A stretch of DNA of 64,000 nucleotides. Source: Cavia porcellus (Eukaryota > Chordata > Mammalia > Rodentia > Caviidae). The translations under genes and the position numbers were made by a program. Shown one piece after another: positions 22,036 to 34,130 of this stretch. The notes beneath the pieces were generated by a model. It searched no databases and was not told where the DNA came from. It worked only from the letters and a program-made list of their open reading frames with translations. The first letter of the stretch is position 1. Each line of letters opens with the position of its first letter. The DNA lies in NCBI RefSeq assembly GCF_034190915.1, contig NW_026947499.1, positions 1,673,950-1,737,949 of the forward strand, in the 5' to 3' direction.

Positions 22036-23749
22036 TCCGAAGTTTCACAGAACTGAGCGCCGGATCCTCCCTCTGGCTGGGTAGTAGCCACCGCCTGGAG
22101 TCTAACGCTGTCTAACAAACGCCGTCAGTCCGTTGCTGTGCCGTGATTAATGTGCTTGTGTCTGCCTTCAGATGGTTTTACAAGCACGCGGTCGGTCTCG
22201 GGAGGGGACTCTGGCTCACAGACTGCTGGTGGCGGCTAGAGACAGAAAAACATGAGTTGCAAATTGCAGGAAATGCAAATGATTTGCAGGAGGGCAAGGA
22301 ATGCCGGAGGACTGCTCCCCGGTGGCCTTGTAAAGGGGCTTTCGCTGAGCTGTGGATGAAGGGTGGGTGGCAGCGGGTGGTGTTGCCGCTGCTGGGGGCT
22401 GGTGTGGGGTGATCCAGGAGGCCGGGGCAGGGGCAGGCAGTGTCTGGTCAGCAGGGGTGGGAGGAAGCCAGTGGGAGCCCAGGACAGTGCCTCTCAGGCA
22501 CTTTCTCATCCCTGGGACCCATCCCGACACCCACGGCTCTAAGGAGGAGAGGTGTGGTTTTACTTCGGCTCCGTGGGCAGACGTTTGAGTCCCCGGTCCA
22601 CTGGCTCCCAGGCAGGATGGTGTGGCAGAGGGGCCTTGCAGGCAGCAACAGTCCGTGGCATGGGACAGGAAGCAGGGGTTGATCAAGGGAGGAGGAGGTC
22701 CTCACACCCTTCCAGGCCACGCCCACTGATCACCTTCACCTACAGTGCTGGAAAGCCACTAGGGGCCTCACCCAGTGAGCATGTCACCCCACAACCCACT
22801 CACCTTCCGAGGCCCCTGCTATGAGCGCGTGAGGTTTTGGGGACATCTCTATATGAACTCTGGCATGCACAGAGGACCCCACCGGGGACCTCAGGTTTAT
22901 CCACTCGGCTGTGCTCAGGGAGAGGGCCGAGGCCAGGGGAGGGTTAGCAGTGGGGGACCGCGCTGTCCTGTGCTTCTCCCCAAGTCCTGTGGCCTGTGAA
23001 AATCAGGTCAAGTAGGTGAGGATGGGAGGGGCAGGGGTACATGTTTGCCATGGCCTGGGAAAGGGAGTGTGTGGTGGGGATGGGGTGTGGGTGGCACGGT
23101 GGACGGGCAGACAGCTGGGCCGAAGAGGTTTAGCAAATGGTGTGAGCCCGGCTGGTGGACACCGTGGCCATGGGGAGGAGCCTGAGGCCTCGTGGTGGTC
23201 CCTGTCCTGGGAGGGAGGCGGCAGGGAGCTGGAGGCCGGGCAGCCTGGCCCCTGCCCTGTGTGACAAGGGCAAGGGTGAGTATGGATGACCTTGAGGACC
23301 GGAGGAGCAAATGGCAGCCAGGGCCCAGGCCAGGGGTGAGCTCCGGGGAGGGCGGGGCGGGGGCACCATTGCATCCCAAGGACGATGCGGCCAGAAGTGA
23401 GCTCCCAGGGCCTGAGTCTGTGTGGGGAGAATGCTGCTGGGCAGGAAGTGGGCGGGGGAGACGCTGGGGTTGGGGTGTGGACGCTGGCTGGGGCGCCCAC
23501 CTCCACCGTGCCTGTGGGGCGGGGGTCTCCCTGGGTCCTGTCTGCTCCTCAGGAAGGGAAGGGAGGGGACAGAGAGCTCCACTGAGTGGGGAGGCCCTGT
23601 GGGGTCAGGGGCCGGCCAGCCGGCATGTGAGGGTCGGTAAGGGAGGGGCTGGAGGCTCCGGGGTGCAGCCCCCACCTGGGGTGGGCAGGGCACTGAGCGC
23701 ACTTACACAGGCTGCTTTTGGGGAGAGCTGGTGTCTTCGTCCTAGTGTA
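22036..23749. other. Intronic, very G-rich sequence, no gene seen
   Basis: From 22.9 to 23.7 kb the + strand is strongly G-rich with many GGGG runs, giving long C-rich antisense frames that look proline-rich. No domain or splice pattern is recognisable. Confidence 0.5.
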
Positions 23750-24440
23750 TAATTCTGCCTAAATTAAGGTCATTTTCCCAAATGGTTTGTTTTTGTCAGT
23801 AGATTATGGACTTTTTTGCCTTAAAAGGTCAGGTAAATTTCTTGTTACATTTATGCACTGATATTGCAATTTCTTTGAATACGCTGAGCGGACTTTCCCG
23901 GCAGTTACTTTTACAACCGGTTATGACGTAAGCGGAGATGCTCCTGACTCAGCCTCCTGCTTGGATACGCTTAGCATCTCTAGTATTTAGGTTAATTCCT
24001 GTGGATTTTCAGTGGCAAATGTCAGCATTAAAAAAAAATCTTTACACTGGCCTATTTCTTTATATTGTTTGGGGCTTTTTATTTAAATCATAGTTTTGAC
24101 TTTCCTTAAATGGATCTTTTGGACCTTGCTGAAGATCATGATATGTTTTTTCCCTTCTAACTGATTAGCATGCAAGTGTCTGAAGTCCCTGATTCTGGGA
24201 ATGATTCCACTCAGAGAACCCCTGACTTCTGCTTACATCTTAAGCTGCTATTTAGGGACCATCTTGAACCCATTTCTGATTTATTTCCTGATGCCCAACA
24301 GAAAGAAATGCTAGCACTTTGTGACGTTTCTGTCTTAATTCTTATGAATAAAGGGAAACTGAGACTTGTCAGGACAACACCTGGTTTCAGTTTGTGTTTT
24401 TTTTTTTTTTTATTTTAATTTTTTTTTAGTTTGTGTTTTG
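23750..24440. other. AT-rich block, unassigned
   Basis: Composition switches from G-rich to AT-rich at about 23,750. The block carries A8 at 24,031, a T16 run near 24,400 and an AATAAA at 24,347. It may combine an old interspersed repeat with conserved non-coding sequence. I cannot identify a family. Confidence 0.4.
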
Positions 24441-24785
24441 ATTGGTGTGCGTGTGCCATGCTTTGGTCCGGCGGCTGGCGCTGCCACAGCCGTGTGCTGT
24501 TCTGGTCTGTGTCCCTTCTGGGGCAGCCCTGCCCGCCCACTTGCTATGGCTGACCTTTTATTTGGGTTTCCTTTAAAGTGTAAACAGTTATTCTGTCTGC
24601 AAACACCCGTGGTGCTTTCTTTTCCTCTCCCTCTGGTTTTCGGGCTCTTCCCTTCACCATGGGCTCAGGGACCAGGGCAGGCACGAGGGGACGCCTGGGT
24701 CCCGGCCACATCCTCTCGGCCTGTGGTTCTGCTCTGCTGGCTGTGTGGACCCCAGGCCCAGGAGTCGCTTCCTGTGTCTGTGAAT

Positions 24786-24960
24786 GGATGCTTCCCTCCT
24801 CCCCCTGCTCCTCCTCCCTCCCCTCCCCCCTCCTTCCTCCCCCGTCCCTCCTCCCTCCCCTCCCCCCTCCCTCCCCCTGTTCCTTCCCCCTCCTCCCTCC
24901 CTCCGCCCCCCATCTTCCTCCTCCTCCTCCTCCTCCTGCCGTCCCTGCTTTCCCTCAGGA
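24786..24960. repeat. Pyrimidine (CCTCC-rich) tract
   Basis: About 170 nt of nearly pure C/T with CCTCCTCCCTCCC patterns and a final (CTC)n run. It is a potential triplex or i-motif former. The proline/serine-rich frames across it follow from composition. Confidence 0.9.
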
Positions 24961-26634
24961 GGGAGGCCGCTTTCTCATTTACCAGACATTACTTTTCCTG
25001 GCTTATCGTCACGTGCCTCCGTACCCCCCGGTTTTCCGGAAGCACCCCCTTTCTCCACAGACTCCAATCCATCAGCGCAGGCAGCAGGATCTGTCTTGCA
25101 GTTTTCTGAACATCTGTGTTTATTTTCTCTGTCTGGTTTCTAATTTTCATCATTTATATCTTCCGCTTGCATCTCCTGGATTGGGCTAAGTGGAGGCTTA
25201 TCGTTTTTATGAGTGGTGTCTCCAGAGGACCCCTGTTTCCCCGTCTCCAGGGCACACGGCAGCTGCCGTCCCCTCTCTGGGCGCCCCTCCCCGTGCCCCG
25301 CTGGGCCCCAGCCCCGAGCTCCGCCGGGAGGGTCCACCAGTTTCTGGGGAGCTGGCTTCAGCCCTTATTTTCTTCCTACTTTAAAGCATATTACTGGCTG
25401 ACGGTCCAAAATTTTATGCTTCCCTATGTTTTCTTCAGAGATTTATTGATCTCTCCTCTGGCCAAGTTTTCTACATGTATTTGGGCATCTGAACAAATAC
25501 ATTCTCTGCATGTTTTTGTTTCAGCCGTAAGACAGCCTGTTACTCGTGTTTGTATTATTTCGGCTCTCGGTGCCCCCCAGTCCCCAGGGCTCAGCCTGTG
25601 GTAAATGTTCCTAGCTCGGCCTGTGCTCCGTCCCTGGTTCCTCCTGTGTCCTCCTGTGTCAGGCCTGGACACCGTGTGACCCCCCGTGGCCGGGTCCTTT
25701 TCCTTCTCCGGAGCAGGCTGTCTCGGTCCTGCTTTCCGTCCTCCTGCTGCCCCTGCCGCCGTCCCCCCGAGGCAGAGCTCCCTTCCCTGGGGTCCTTGCC
25801 TGGTCCAGCATGTCCACTCCAGGTCCAGCCATGCGGACGCCACTGTCCCCTGGCCAGAGAAAGTCATGGAGCTCACGCAGCAGAGGGGCCAGGCGGGGTT
25901 ACCTCAGACCCTGCGGCATCTGTGCCATCTCGGGGCCCTGACAAGGGCATCAGGTTCAGGCTGCACCCCGAGCTCCCCAGCTGAGAATGGGGATTGTGAA
26001 TCCTGGAGTCTGGGGCTCCGAGGCCTGCAGGACGGGCTTTGTTGGCAGAGACGTGGACTTCCGTGGCTCCTCCGCGCCGGGGCCTGGGTCTCGGAGCTGC
26101 TTCTGGGTCTGCCATGGAGCTGGCAGTGCCCCTTGAGCCCCTCTGTGAGGCCGTGTGCAGGTGGCTGTCTTCTGAGGGGCGTGGCTGCCCAGCAGGGGCG
26201 CGGCGCTGGAGCGGAGGGTCGCGCAGGCTGTGCAGGAGTTGCAGCTCCTCCCGGATGTGCCTGGTGTGGGCGGAAGTGGCTCTGCCGCCTCCTGCGCCCC
26301 CAGGAAGCATCGATATCCAGGCTCGGATTGGAGCCCCACAGGTGCACCGTCTTGGGTCTGCGGTTCTAGAGCTTCCCAGAGGGCGAGCAGCTGCACACAG
26401 CCGAGGTGAAATGAGCAGGTCGTCCTTGTGCGCTCTGGGAAGTGGAGGGCGGGTTGGCCGTGTCATAAGCAGCCAGAGGAGCCTGTGTGGGTTCACAGAT
26501 CGACTAGCAGAGCTCTGCAGAGAAGCCCTCAGGAGAGCTGGGTGAGTGACAGGGCAGGCGAGGGCTGTGGGTGCCGGAGGGCCAGTTCCTCGGTCAGTGG
26601 TCATTGTTACAGAGCTCTGGCGGCCATGGCCACC
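24961..26634. other. Intronic sequence, no gene seen
   Basis: Mixed sequence. The AT-rich part at 25,370-25,560 could be an old LINE fragment. The GC-rich remainder has overlapping chance frames only. Confidence 0.4.
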
Positions 26635-26813
26635 CTGATCCAGGGACTGAACCCAGGACCTGGGCTCTGAGCTCCCTCCCCAGTCAGCCAGCTACCCAGG
26701 TACGGCTCTCCCTCCGTGGTGAGGTTGACTGGGTTGGGTGTGAACTTGCCGTCCTCCTGCCTCAGCCTCCCAGGGAGCTGGGACCATGGGCCTGGGCCAC
26801 CACGCCGGGCTGG
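26635..26813 (-). mobile_element. Degraded SINE cluster (ID-like piece then B1-like piece)
   Basis: On + the stretch GACTGAACCCAGGACCTGGG resembles the reversed box B of an ID/tRNA-like SINE. From 26,740 the order TGAACTTGCCGTCCTCCTGC, CTCAGCCTCCCAGGGAGCTG, CCACCACGCCGGGCTGG is the reversed left half of a B1-type SINE. Both are diverged. Confidence 0.55.
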
Positions 26814-28084
26814 GGCCTTCGGGCTCGGGTGCAGACCGAGAGGGAAGGTGGCGGAATTCTGGGTCTTCCTAGAACCCGTCTCGTTTCCCTTCAAAGGCAG
26901 CGTGACTTTCAGCAAACAAAACCCCCTTGGTGGTGCACGGGAGGCTCTGGTTGGGCAGGGTGCCCAGGGCCTTGCTCAGGGGACAGGGTGGCCGCCTGTC
27001 ACTGGTTCCCCGTCTGGGTGCCTCACCCCGGGGCCGTGAGTGCCAAGCCGCCTCTGCTGCAGGCTTTGCCTCTGTTTGCCCCTTGGCTCTTCCCTGCTCC
27101 TGCCGCGATCCCGGGGTCAGGACTCTCGGGCTGGCCCGAGCACCCTGCCGTGTGCACCCTCTGCTCCCTTTGTGACACTGAGCTACTGTAGTGAGACTGG
27201 TGGCCCCCGAGCCCGGCCATTTCTGTGGCCTCTCCTGTTCCATTAATCACTCAGCAGAAGGCTCGCTGGTCCCTGCGGAGCTGCACTGACTGGAGTCCTG
27301 ATTGTACATTTCCCATCGACACAGTGGTGTTTTCTTTAGGAGTAACTCGGCGAGAGGGTTCTAACGTTTGTCTCGAAGTATAAACAAGCACACCAAGGCC
27401 AGGATTTACAAGGAGCAAACGCTGTGCTCCTGCACCGAGACAGGAAAACGTGCTCTACAAAATAAACCACTGTGCGGACCCAGGAGTGAGGGCCAGCGGA
27501 CTCAAACAGAAAGCCCAGTGTGTGTGTGCACGCGTGGGTTGTGTGTGTGTAAGAGACCCTTTGAAAGACGCAAGGTAGCCTTTTCCTGGGGAAGCAGACT
27601 TGGTTCTGTGTGTTTAAACACTGTCGTCAGAATCAGAAAGTCGGCTCCAGACGTGTGGTAGCCTTGTTGGATCACAGGGCAGGTGCGACATCTGACCGTA
27701 GGTCAGTGCTAATACGGGAATTAAGAGGGAGTTGACAGCCTCCAGGCAGGGTGTAAGGGCAGGTTAGGGGGGCACGGACACGCTCAAAGCCCGTTCCGCA
27801 CACTGATCCCCACTCCCACCTGGAAGCACCCCGGGGTGGGGGCGCTGTGTATGTTACACGCGTGCTCTCCTTTGCCAGCACGAAACACAATACAGTCGAT
27901 GTGCACACACACACGCACACACACAAGGAAAGTGTGAGAAACCCTGCCATCTTCATTAAATATCGCAGCAGTCCTCTGTTGTACTTCCCCAAAAAGGCCC
28001 CCGAGATGAAAAACAGGGCAAGACGACGTCGTTTTAAAAAGAAGTGCTTTTATTTTACTGGCCCAGCGACACACTGCAGATGGA
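26814..28084. other. Intronic sequence with short CA/GT tracts
   Basis: Contains GTGTGTGTGCACGCGTGGG with a further GTGTGTGTGTAAG at 27,518-27,552 and an (AC)n tract at about 27,901-27,925. No gene is recognised. Confidence 0.5.
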
Positions 28085-28190
28085 ATTTGCAAAGCTGTGC
28101 AACTGGGTTAGAATTTTGACTGATTTTTATAGTTCATTTATGATTAGCTCATTGATCATTAAGTACATAGTGATAAGAAACAGAAATAAG
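28085..28190. promoter_or_regulatory. AT-rich island, weak regulatory candidate
   Basis: GACTGATTTTTATAG, CATTTATGATTAGC, TCATTGATCATTAAG and GTGATAAG lie close together in a short AT-rich block. Only motif density supports a regulatory reading. Confidence 0.25.
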
Positions 28191-28429
28191 GTGGGCCTTT
28201 GCTTGAGGTAAGAGGCATTTCACAGTGGGTGGTTAGCCAATTCATAGCCCTTGGTCTGCCAGTTCCAGGAACATTTGTCTCTCATAAAGGGAACAAAAGT
28301 TGACACAGCAAACAGGTTACTAAGGTCGGGGGGATGCATACAGAACAGCATGACAATGTGGTCAGTTAATTTATAACTAATTTATAACCATGTGGTGGTG
28401 CTCCAGGTGCGTGGTTACTAGGGCGATAA

Positions 28430-28503
28430 GCATGGAGCATGACGTCCTCCTGCTCAGCCTCCCAAGCGCTGGCATCACAGGCATGCACCGCACACCTGGC
28501 TGT
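28430..28503 (-). mobile_element. B1-type SINE fragment
   Basis: GACGTCCTCCTGCTCAGCCT, CCAAGCGCTGGCATCACAGG and CATGCACCGCACACCTGGCT are the reversed left half of a B1-type SINE. The right half is not evident. Confidence 0.65.
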
Positions 28504-29959
28504 CACGATACGGTACAAGTGAAGCTGAGGGTTTACCGCACACGGGTGAAGGTGTGTGTTCACACCTGCAGTGCGCATCGGTGTCTGTGTCTTCACTGAA
28601 GGAAACATTTGGTGGCTGGGCCGCCCCGTCTTCCTGCTGCCGCTGGGATCCTTCTGGGTGCTACTAATTTTATTCTGTCTGCTTTTCTGTGTTTTCCATG
28701 CTCTGTAAGTGGAGATATAATGAATTGCAGTCAGAAAAAGAAGCCCCAGGGCTCTGTCCCCCTTTCAGTTTGACAGTGATGTTTATCCTCAGTTTCCCCT
28801 TAACCTCGTTTCCAGAAAGAACTTTGGAAATCCCTGTCCTGTTGGCGTCCCTCCCTCGGGCCCGCAGGGAGACGCCTTTCTTCCCCGCAGGGCTTGCGGG
28901 TGCTCCTGTGTGTGCTGGCACTGCCATCTTTAACCCGGTCCTTCCCGGGGTGCTGGGGACCGCTGGTTTCTCTCTGTATTCTGCACGGGGCTGAGCCAGC
29001 CGAGGCTCCCCAGAAAGTGCCTTTTGGAGAAGGAATGAGTGACCAGATGAACGAAGGTTTGTGTCGTCCCCCAGGATGACAGCAGCTGTCTGTCTGTCCC
29101 TTCCGGCCTCACCTCTCTGCTGTCCCCTGATCACATTCGTTCTGTTTTCTGGGGAGCCGTGGGGTCCAGAGGGCAGGGAGCTCGTTCCCGCTACCTGGAT
29201 GGGGAGAGGAGGGGCTGACCCTTGGGGCCCCAGGCCTGGGCCGGAGACCGCTGAGCGCTCTGGTCCCCAGTGAGTGGACCCAGCAGAAGGAAGGCACCTC
29301 TTAAAAGGAGATGGCACTTGGGGGGCTGGTATTTGGGGAGTATCCTTTCCTCTGCGCTGGCCCGGCCATCCTGGAACCTGGAGGTCACTTTGGGTCCCCG
29401 TGCAGAGCGAGCCCACCTCCTGCTGTGGAGGTCAGGTGCAGCCCCGAGGGTCGGTCCACTCACCCCCTGGCTGGGCACGGGCCCATTCTCAGCTGGAAGC
29501 TGGCCCCGGGTCCATATCTTCTTCAGGGGTGCAGCCTCACGGGGTCCCACGGCTGCTCGGGTCCCCTGTCCCTGCCTGCAGCATGTGAAGGGGACGCGTC
29601 CAGCAACTTCCTGAAACACGGACCTGTGCGTGGGCTGACTTCCCAGACGCAGTTAGAATGTTTGCTTTTGAAATTCAATTTGTTTCTTTCACAGCCAAGT
29701 TTCCTGGCATCTGTGCTTAGAACCCCCGAGCTGGGCTGCAGTGGAGAGAGAGACATACGTGGTGATCGGATCTCAGAAATCACAGCCTTGCTTCTTAGAC
29801 GCACGAGGGCAAGGGGCCTGGCGACCACGCGGGCCACTCAGCCTGTCCCCCCAGGACGGGACGCTGGGTCGGAGGGAAGGAGTCCAGATGGAAATGTCTC
29901 CTCTGTTACAGCGGTCAGCGTCTGGGGTGGCGGCTGCCCTCAAGCCCCTGGAGAGGCTC
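28504..29959. other. Intronic sequence, no gene seen
   Basis: GC-rich with chance frames on both strands. Nothing matches a protein family that I know. Confidence 0.5.
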
Positions 29960-30318
29960 CCCGCCTCCGCCTCCTCCTCCTCCTCCTCCCCCTCCTCCTC
30001 CCCCTCCTCCTCATCCACCTCCTCCACCACCTCCTCCTCCTCCTCCTGCTCCTCCTCCTCATCGTCCACCTCCTCCACCTCCTCCTCCGCCTCCTCCTCC
30101 TCCTCCCCCTCCTCGTCGTCCACCTCCACCTCCTCCTCCACCTCCTCCTCCTCCTCCTGCTCCTCCTCCTCATCGTCCACCTCCTCCACCTCCTCCTCCG
30201 CCTCCTCCTCCTCCTCCCCTCCTCCCCCTCCTCCTCCTCCTCCTCTTCCTCCTCCTCCTTCTCCACCTCCTCCTCCTCCCTCCCCCTCCCTTCCCCCTCC
30301 CCCTCCTCCTCCTCAAAA
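29960..30318. repeat. (CTC)n-type trinucleotide tract with internal 111-bp duplication
   Basis: About 350 nt of CTC/CAC/CGC/TGC triplets. The rare ATCGTCCACC marker at 30,061 recurs at 30,172, with matching flanks, so a 111-bp block (37 triplets) has been duplicated. Because it is triplet-periodic it gives poly-serine and poly-leucine frames on + and poly-glutamate or poly-arginine frames on -. These are composition artefacts. Confidence 0.9.
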
Positions 30319-30325
30319 TAAAAAA

Positions 30326-30385
30326 GGGCTGGGGGCGTAGCTCCTGGGACAGCCCCCAGGCCAACCCTAGTACTGCAAGAGTAGA
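30326..30385 (+). mobile_element. ID-like (tRNA-derived) SINE remnant
   Basis: GGGCTGGGGGCGTAGCTCCT followed by CCAACCCTAGTACTGCAAG resembles the start and box B end of a rodent ID-type SINE with an internal deletion. It sits directly after the trinucleotide tract. Confidence 0.55.
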
Positions 30386-32530
30386 GAAGCACCGACATAG
30401 GATCACCTAGCTCCTTATCTTGTGGGTTTAGGACAGAAGTGTCATTGTGCTGGGTCTCCTCCGTGGCCCCAGGTTCCCAGGAGGAGGCTTGATGAGGATC
30501 ACAGGGTTGGGAGAGGGGTGTGGGCTGGGTGGGGTCCCGGGGGCACCTAGGACTGGCCCAGGCACACGACACGGGCTCTGTCCTCCACCTGCCTCACCGT
30601 GGACACATGGCTCTGGGCAGTGTCTGAGGAAGGACGTGGCGCTTGGAGGCTGCGGGGGACCCAGAGCGGAACGAGGACGGGCTCTGAGACGCGAGGGTCT
30701 CGGCCCCCAGCTCTGTGGTGCCTGCTGGTGGCTCAGGGGCCAGGAGTGAGCTGCCCGGTGTCCCTAGCAATATGCAGTCCCCGCTGAGGGTCCAGGAGGA
30801 AGCTGCCACCCCTCAGAGTGAGCTGGCCGGCCACCATGGGACCTGGAGGTTCCACACGCAGAGCGAGCCCTCTTCCCGCTGCACTGTGTGCAGGTTTTGT
30901 GCAGAAATCGTGTGAGCATTGTCGTAAGTAAGAGAACTCCCCTGTTTCACCCAGGCACAGGGACGCCTGCCTCTGTCAACTCAGTGAGGCCACATCACTG
31001 GGCTAAAGGAGGAGTCATTTATGTAACTCTTAAAGCCTTTTCTATAAAAACACGGAACACACCCCCTGGTGTTTTGGGGTCTCCTGGCTGGAATGTAGAT
31101 GTAATGGTGGGAACTGAAGCAGCCACTTTAGATCCAGAGATAGAACCTATATACTGTGCATTTCGGGGCTGCCAGACCGTCCAGGACTGCCTTACATTAG
31201 AGGGAAAGAAACCGAGCTGTGTCTCGTGCGAGCCGTTTTATGTTTGGGCCACTTTTAGGTGTTTTTAAACTGGCAAATGTCTATATTTACTAGATATAAC
31301 ACAGCGCTCTGAAAGATGCCCGAGTGCTTAAGACCCTCAAAGCTGAGGCTTTTCTGAATGGCCCAGCCTCCTGGGGGCTGCCGCAGGGACCCGGGGACAC
31401 CTCAGACAGGCGGTCGTGGCCGGGCTGCAGCAGAACCACCCGGGAAGGAAGGTGGTCCCTGACAGCAGGATGTGGGCTCCAGCTCGGGACTTGGGGTTTA
31501 AGCTGTGATTCGCAGCGCAAAGTTTGACTCAGTAACAAGTCGCCATCCACTTTGTGCCCAAAATGTACTAGGGGCCCCCAGAGCCTCTGCCAGCTTCCCC
31601 TTTCAGGAGTGACCGGGCGGTCCCAGCCCAGGGCGGGGCTCTCGGGAGTCCCCGGTGGGGGGCCGTCCTGCTGCAGCACCCTGGAGTCACAGTCCCCGCT
31701 TCCGTTTCCGGTTTAAGGGTGCTAAGAGCTGCTGGATTAGTGGTCCCGCCGCCCTCTGTGCTGTTTTTCCCTGAGGTCAGGAGGCTTGCAGTGGCCTGGG
31801 GGCAGCTGTGACAGCCTTTCTGGTGACACAGTCATCCGGGTCACCTTGCTGTCTCCCGAGGGCCACAGACTCCCACACACCCACGGAGCCAGGCAGGTGG
31901 CCGGGATCCCACTGGGTGCCAGGTGGAACGGGTTGCCGTGGAGATGCCACCTGCCAGGAGGTAGCCGCCAGGTCCTCTGCCGAGGCTGCGCCAGGGTGCA
32001 GAGTCAGGGTGGCCGGTGTTCTCCCACCGGGGGAGGGTCTTCTTTCTTCGTGTTGACATTTTATTTTTGGTGGCAGAGTCAGCGCAGCGTAGGGTTGCCC
32101 AGGTGGGCTGTGCAAAGGGGGCACACAGGCCTCCCCCATCTGTTCATGGTGCCACCTGCCAGTCTTGAGGGCCTCCTGAGCTCCCTGGCACCCTGGGAAC
32201 TGTACCCCCTTAGGCTGGCCTCTCCCCCCCGACCTGCGTGCTGTGACCAGGGGACCCCTGTGCGCCTGGAGCCCCACGACCCTGTCCTCCTGTCAGTACA
32301 GACGAACAGTGTTTTCGCTTGCTTTGACTCTGCCTGTTCCTGTAGCCATGACTGTGTCTTCCCTGACTCTGTAAAGGCAAAACCGTGGGCATTGGGGTGC
32401 AGGTGAGCCCGGGTGTGCTAAGGCAGAATTTCTCCCATGTGCTCTGGGCGTAGGAGAGGGCCCAAGGCCCTGGACTCTACCTGATTCCTGCCCTCTTCGT
32501 TCAGAATCAAATGGATAAAGGCAAACCCAG
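30386..32530. other. Intronic sequence with an AT-richer stretch at 30.99-31.29 kb
   Basis: The subsegment 30,990-31,290 is less GC-rich and free of simple repeat, so it may be conserved. One open + frame there (30,888-31,268) has no recognised domain. The rest is plain intronic sequence. Confidence 0.45.
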
Positions 32531-32718
32531 GAGCCAGGCGTGGTGGCTCACGCCTGTCATCCCAGCACTAGGGAGGCTGAGGCGGGAGGGTGGTTGCGAG
32601 TTCGAGACCAGCCTGGGCTACAAAGTGACCTCAAGGCCAGCCTGGACTGCACAGGGAGACCCTGTCTCAAAAAAGACAAAAAACAAACAAACAAACAAAC
32701 AAACAAAAAAAAAAAAAA
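32531..32718 (+). mobile_element. Full-length B1-type SINE with internal duplication
   Basis: Starts GAGCCAGGCGTGGTGGCTCA, has box B GTTCGAGACCAGCCTGGGCT, then a second, partial copy AAGGCCAGCCTGGACTGCAC, then GACCCTGTCTCAAAAAA, a (CAAA)n stretch and an A-rich tail to 32,718. The doubled GGCCAGCCTGG block is a duplicated internal segment, seen in many B1 lineages. It looks the youngest SINE in the window. Confidence 0.92.
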
Positions 32719-34130
32719 CCAGGCAAACCCAGGTGGCTGCCGGTCAGCTAAGTGCCCTGGCCAGCTGACGGGGTTGGGCTGGGGCTGCAGGGTGGCCTCC
32801 TTCTCCTCCCCACTTGGGGTCCTGTGTGTTCACTGATGTTTTTGCTCCAGGCAACCCCTCGGACTGTGGCTGGGCTGGGACTGCGGAGCGGGGTGACATT
32901 TCCCAAACCCACGTCTGCCCGTGCTCTAAAGCTGCCGTCGATGCCCGTATGAGAATGGGCCAGCGTCTCTGGGGCTCCAGCTCGCAGCCCATGCGCCGTG
33001 GAGGCAGGCATCACTGTGTCCGCTTTTGCTCAGTCCTTTGGTGGTGGCACCTTTCTGAGCTGCTTTGTCAAGTGTAGACGCTCTTGGGTTTTAAGGTTAC
33101 GGAGGAGGACTTTTTGGGCCTCTTTTTCCCTTGGGAAGCATCCGAGTCCCGGGTCTGGGGGAGGCATCATCTCCTCCTTGGCTTTGCTGGACCTCAGCTG
33201 TCATCCCTGGCCACACTGGCCTGGCCACGTGGTCCCGTTGGTACTGCACACCCAGGCCACGAGGCCTCCAGAGCTCTGGATGGCAGTGCTCTTCTGCCCT
33301 CCTAGGTGCCCCCTGGCTCCTCAAAGCTCCTGCAGCCGGATGTATGGGCTCTGTCTTCCTGGCATCATGGCCTGGGGACCTGGACTTGGAGCCCTGAGAT
33401 TCTATGCAAGGAATTTGGGGCATGGCTGCCCCCTGCCAGGCTTCCAGCATATCCAGGGACTCTGTATCCTGCCCAGAGCCCTGGAGGTGGCCGCAGGAGG
33501 GAGTGGGCAGCGCCTTCCTAGGCAGCTCTTCCTGGCCTGCCTTTCCTGGCTCTTAACTTTCCTCTCTGCGTCTTGCTCCAGACTCCTGGTCACCCTTGGT
33601 GTCCGCAGTTGGGTCCAGGAGCCCCATCAGATCCTGAGTCCACTGTCGGTGCCACAGTGTTTGTGGCGACCTCTGTGCATCTTCCTGTGTCCTGGGACCA
33701 TCTTAGGGTGGCTCCTGATACCCATGTCGTCCTATGTTGTGCGGGGAGGAAAGGCCAGGGCTGGCGTGTGCATGCTCCTGGGTGACGCAGCCCTGCTGGG
33801 TCGGCACTGTGGCAGGTGGGGGCCCAGGGAGAGTGGCTCACAGGGCGGCTGGGGAGCGGGCGTCTGTGTGAGGCCTGAGGGCCCAGCGGGGCACACCTGT
33901 ACCCCATGTTGCTTGTGTGGATTCTGAATCCTGTGCGGCAGGCAGGAAAGTCCAACTTTGCTCTTCTAGAAATTCCTGGAATTTTTTTCCCAGATATTTT
34001 TGGTCAGAGTTGTTGAATCTGCTAATGCAAATTCTGAAAGTGCAGGAGCCGGCTGGGCTCTGGGATGTGGAATAACTCATGCATTTAAACGTCTGTGGAG
34101 GGCTGCACAGGCCTTGGTGTTTCCTTTCTT
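32719..34130. other. Intronic GC-rich sequence, no gene accepted
   Basis: A 309-residue + frame spans 32,998-33,927 from a GTG start. It is rich in Cys, Leu and Gly, shows no domain, and lacks an ATG start. I treat it as a chance frame. Confidence 0.5.

Noticed and set aside
23130..23752. Overlapping frames of about 190 codons on both strands
   Set aside because: The segment is G-rich with few stops on either strand. No recognisable protein.
24366..25189. Proline/serine-rich frames of 176-247 codons
   Set aside because: They follow from the pyrimidine tract at 24.79-24.96 kb.
29311..30572. Long frames giving poly-Ser/Leu on + and poly-Glu/Arg on -
   Set aside because: Produced by the triplet-periodic CTC tract. 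No supporting domain or splice context.
30888..31268. 126-codon frame in an AT-richer block, looked at as a possible exon
   Set aside because: No convincing acceptor/donor pair and no family match. Kept only as possibly conserved sequence.
32998..33927. 309-codon + frame
   Set aside because: Starts at GTG, has no known domain, and lies in GC-rich intron where stop codons are rare by composition.
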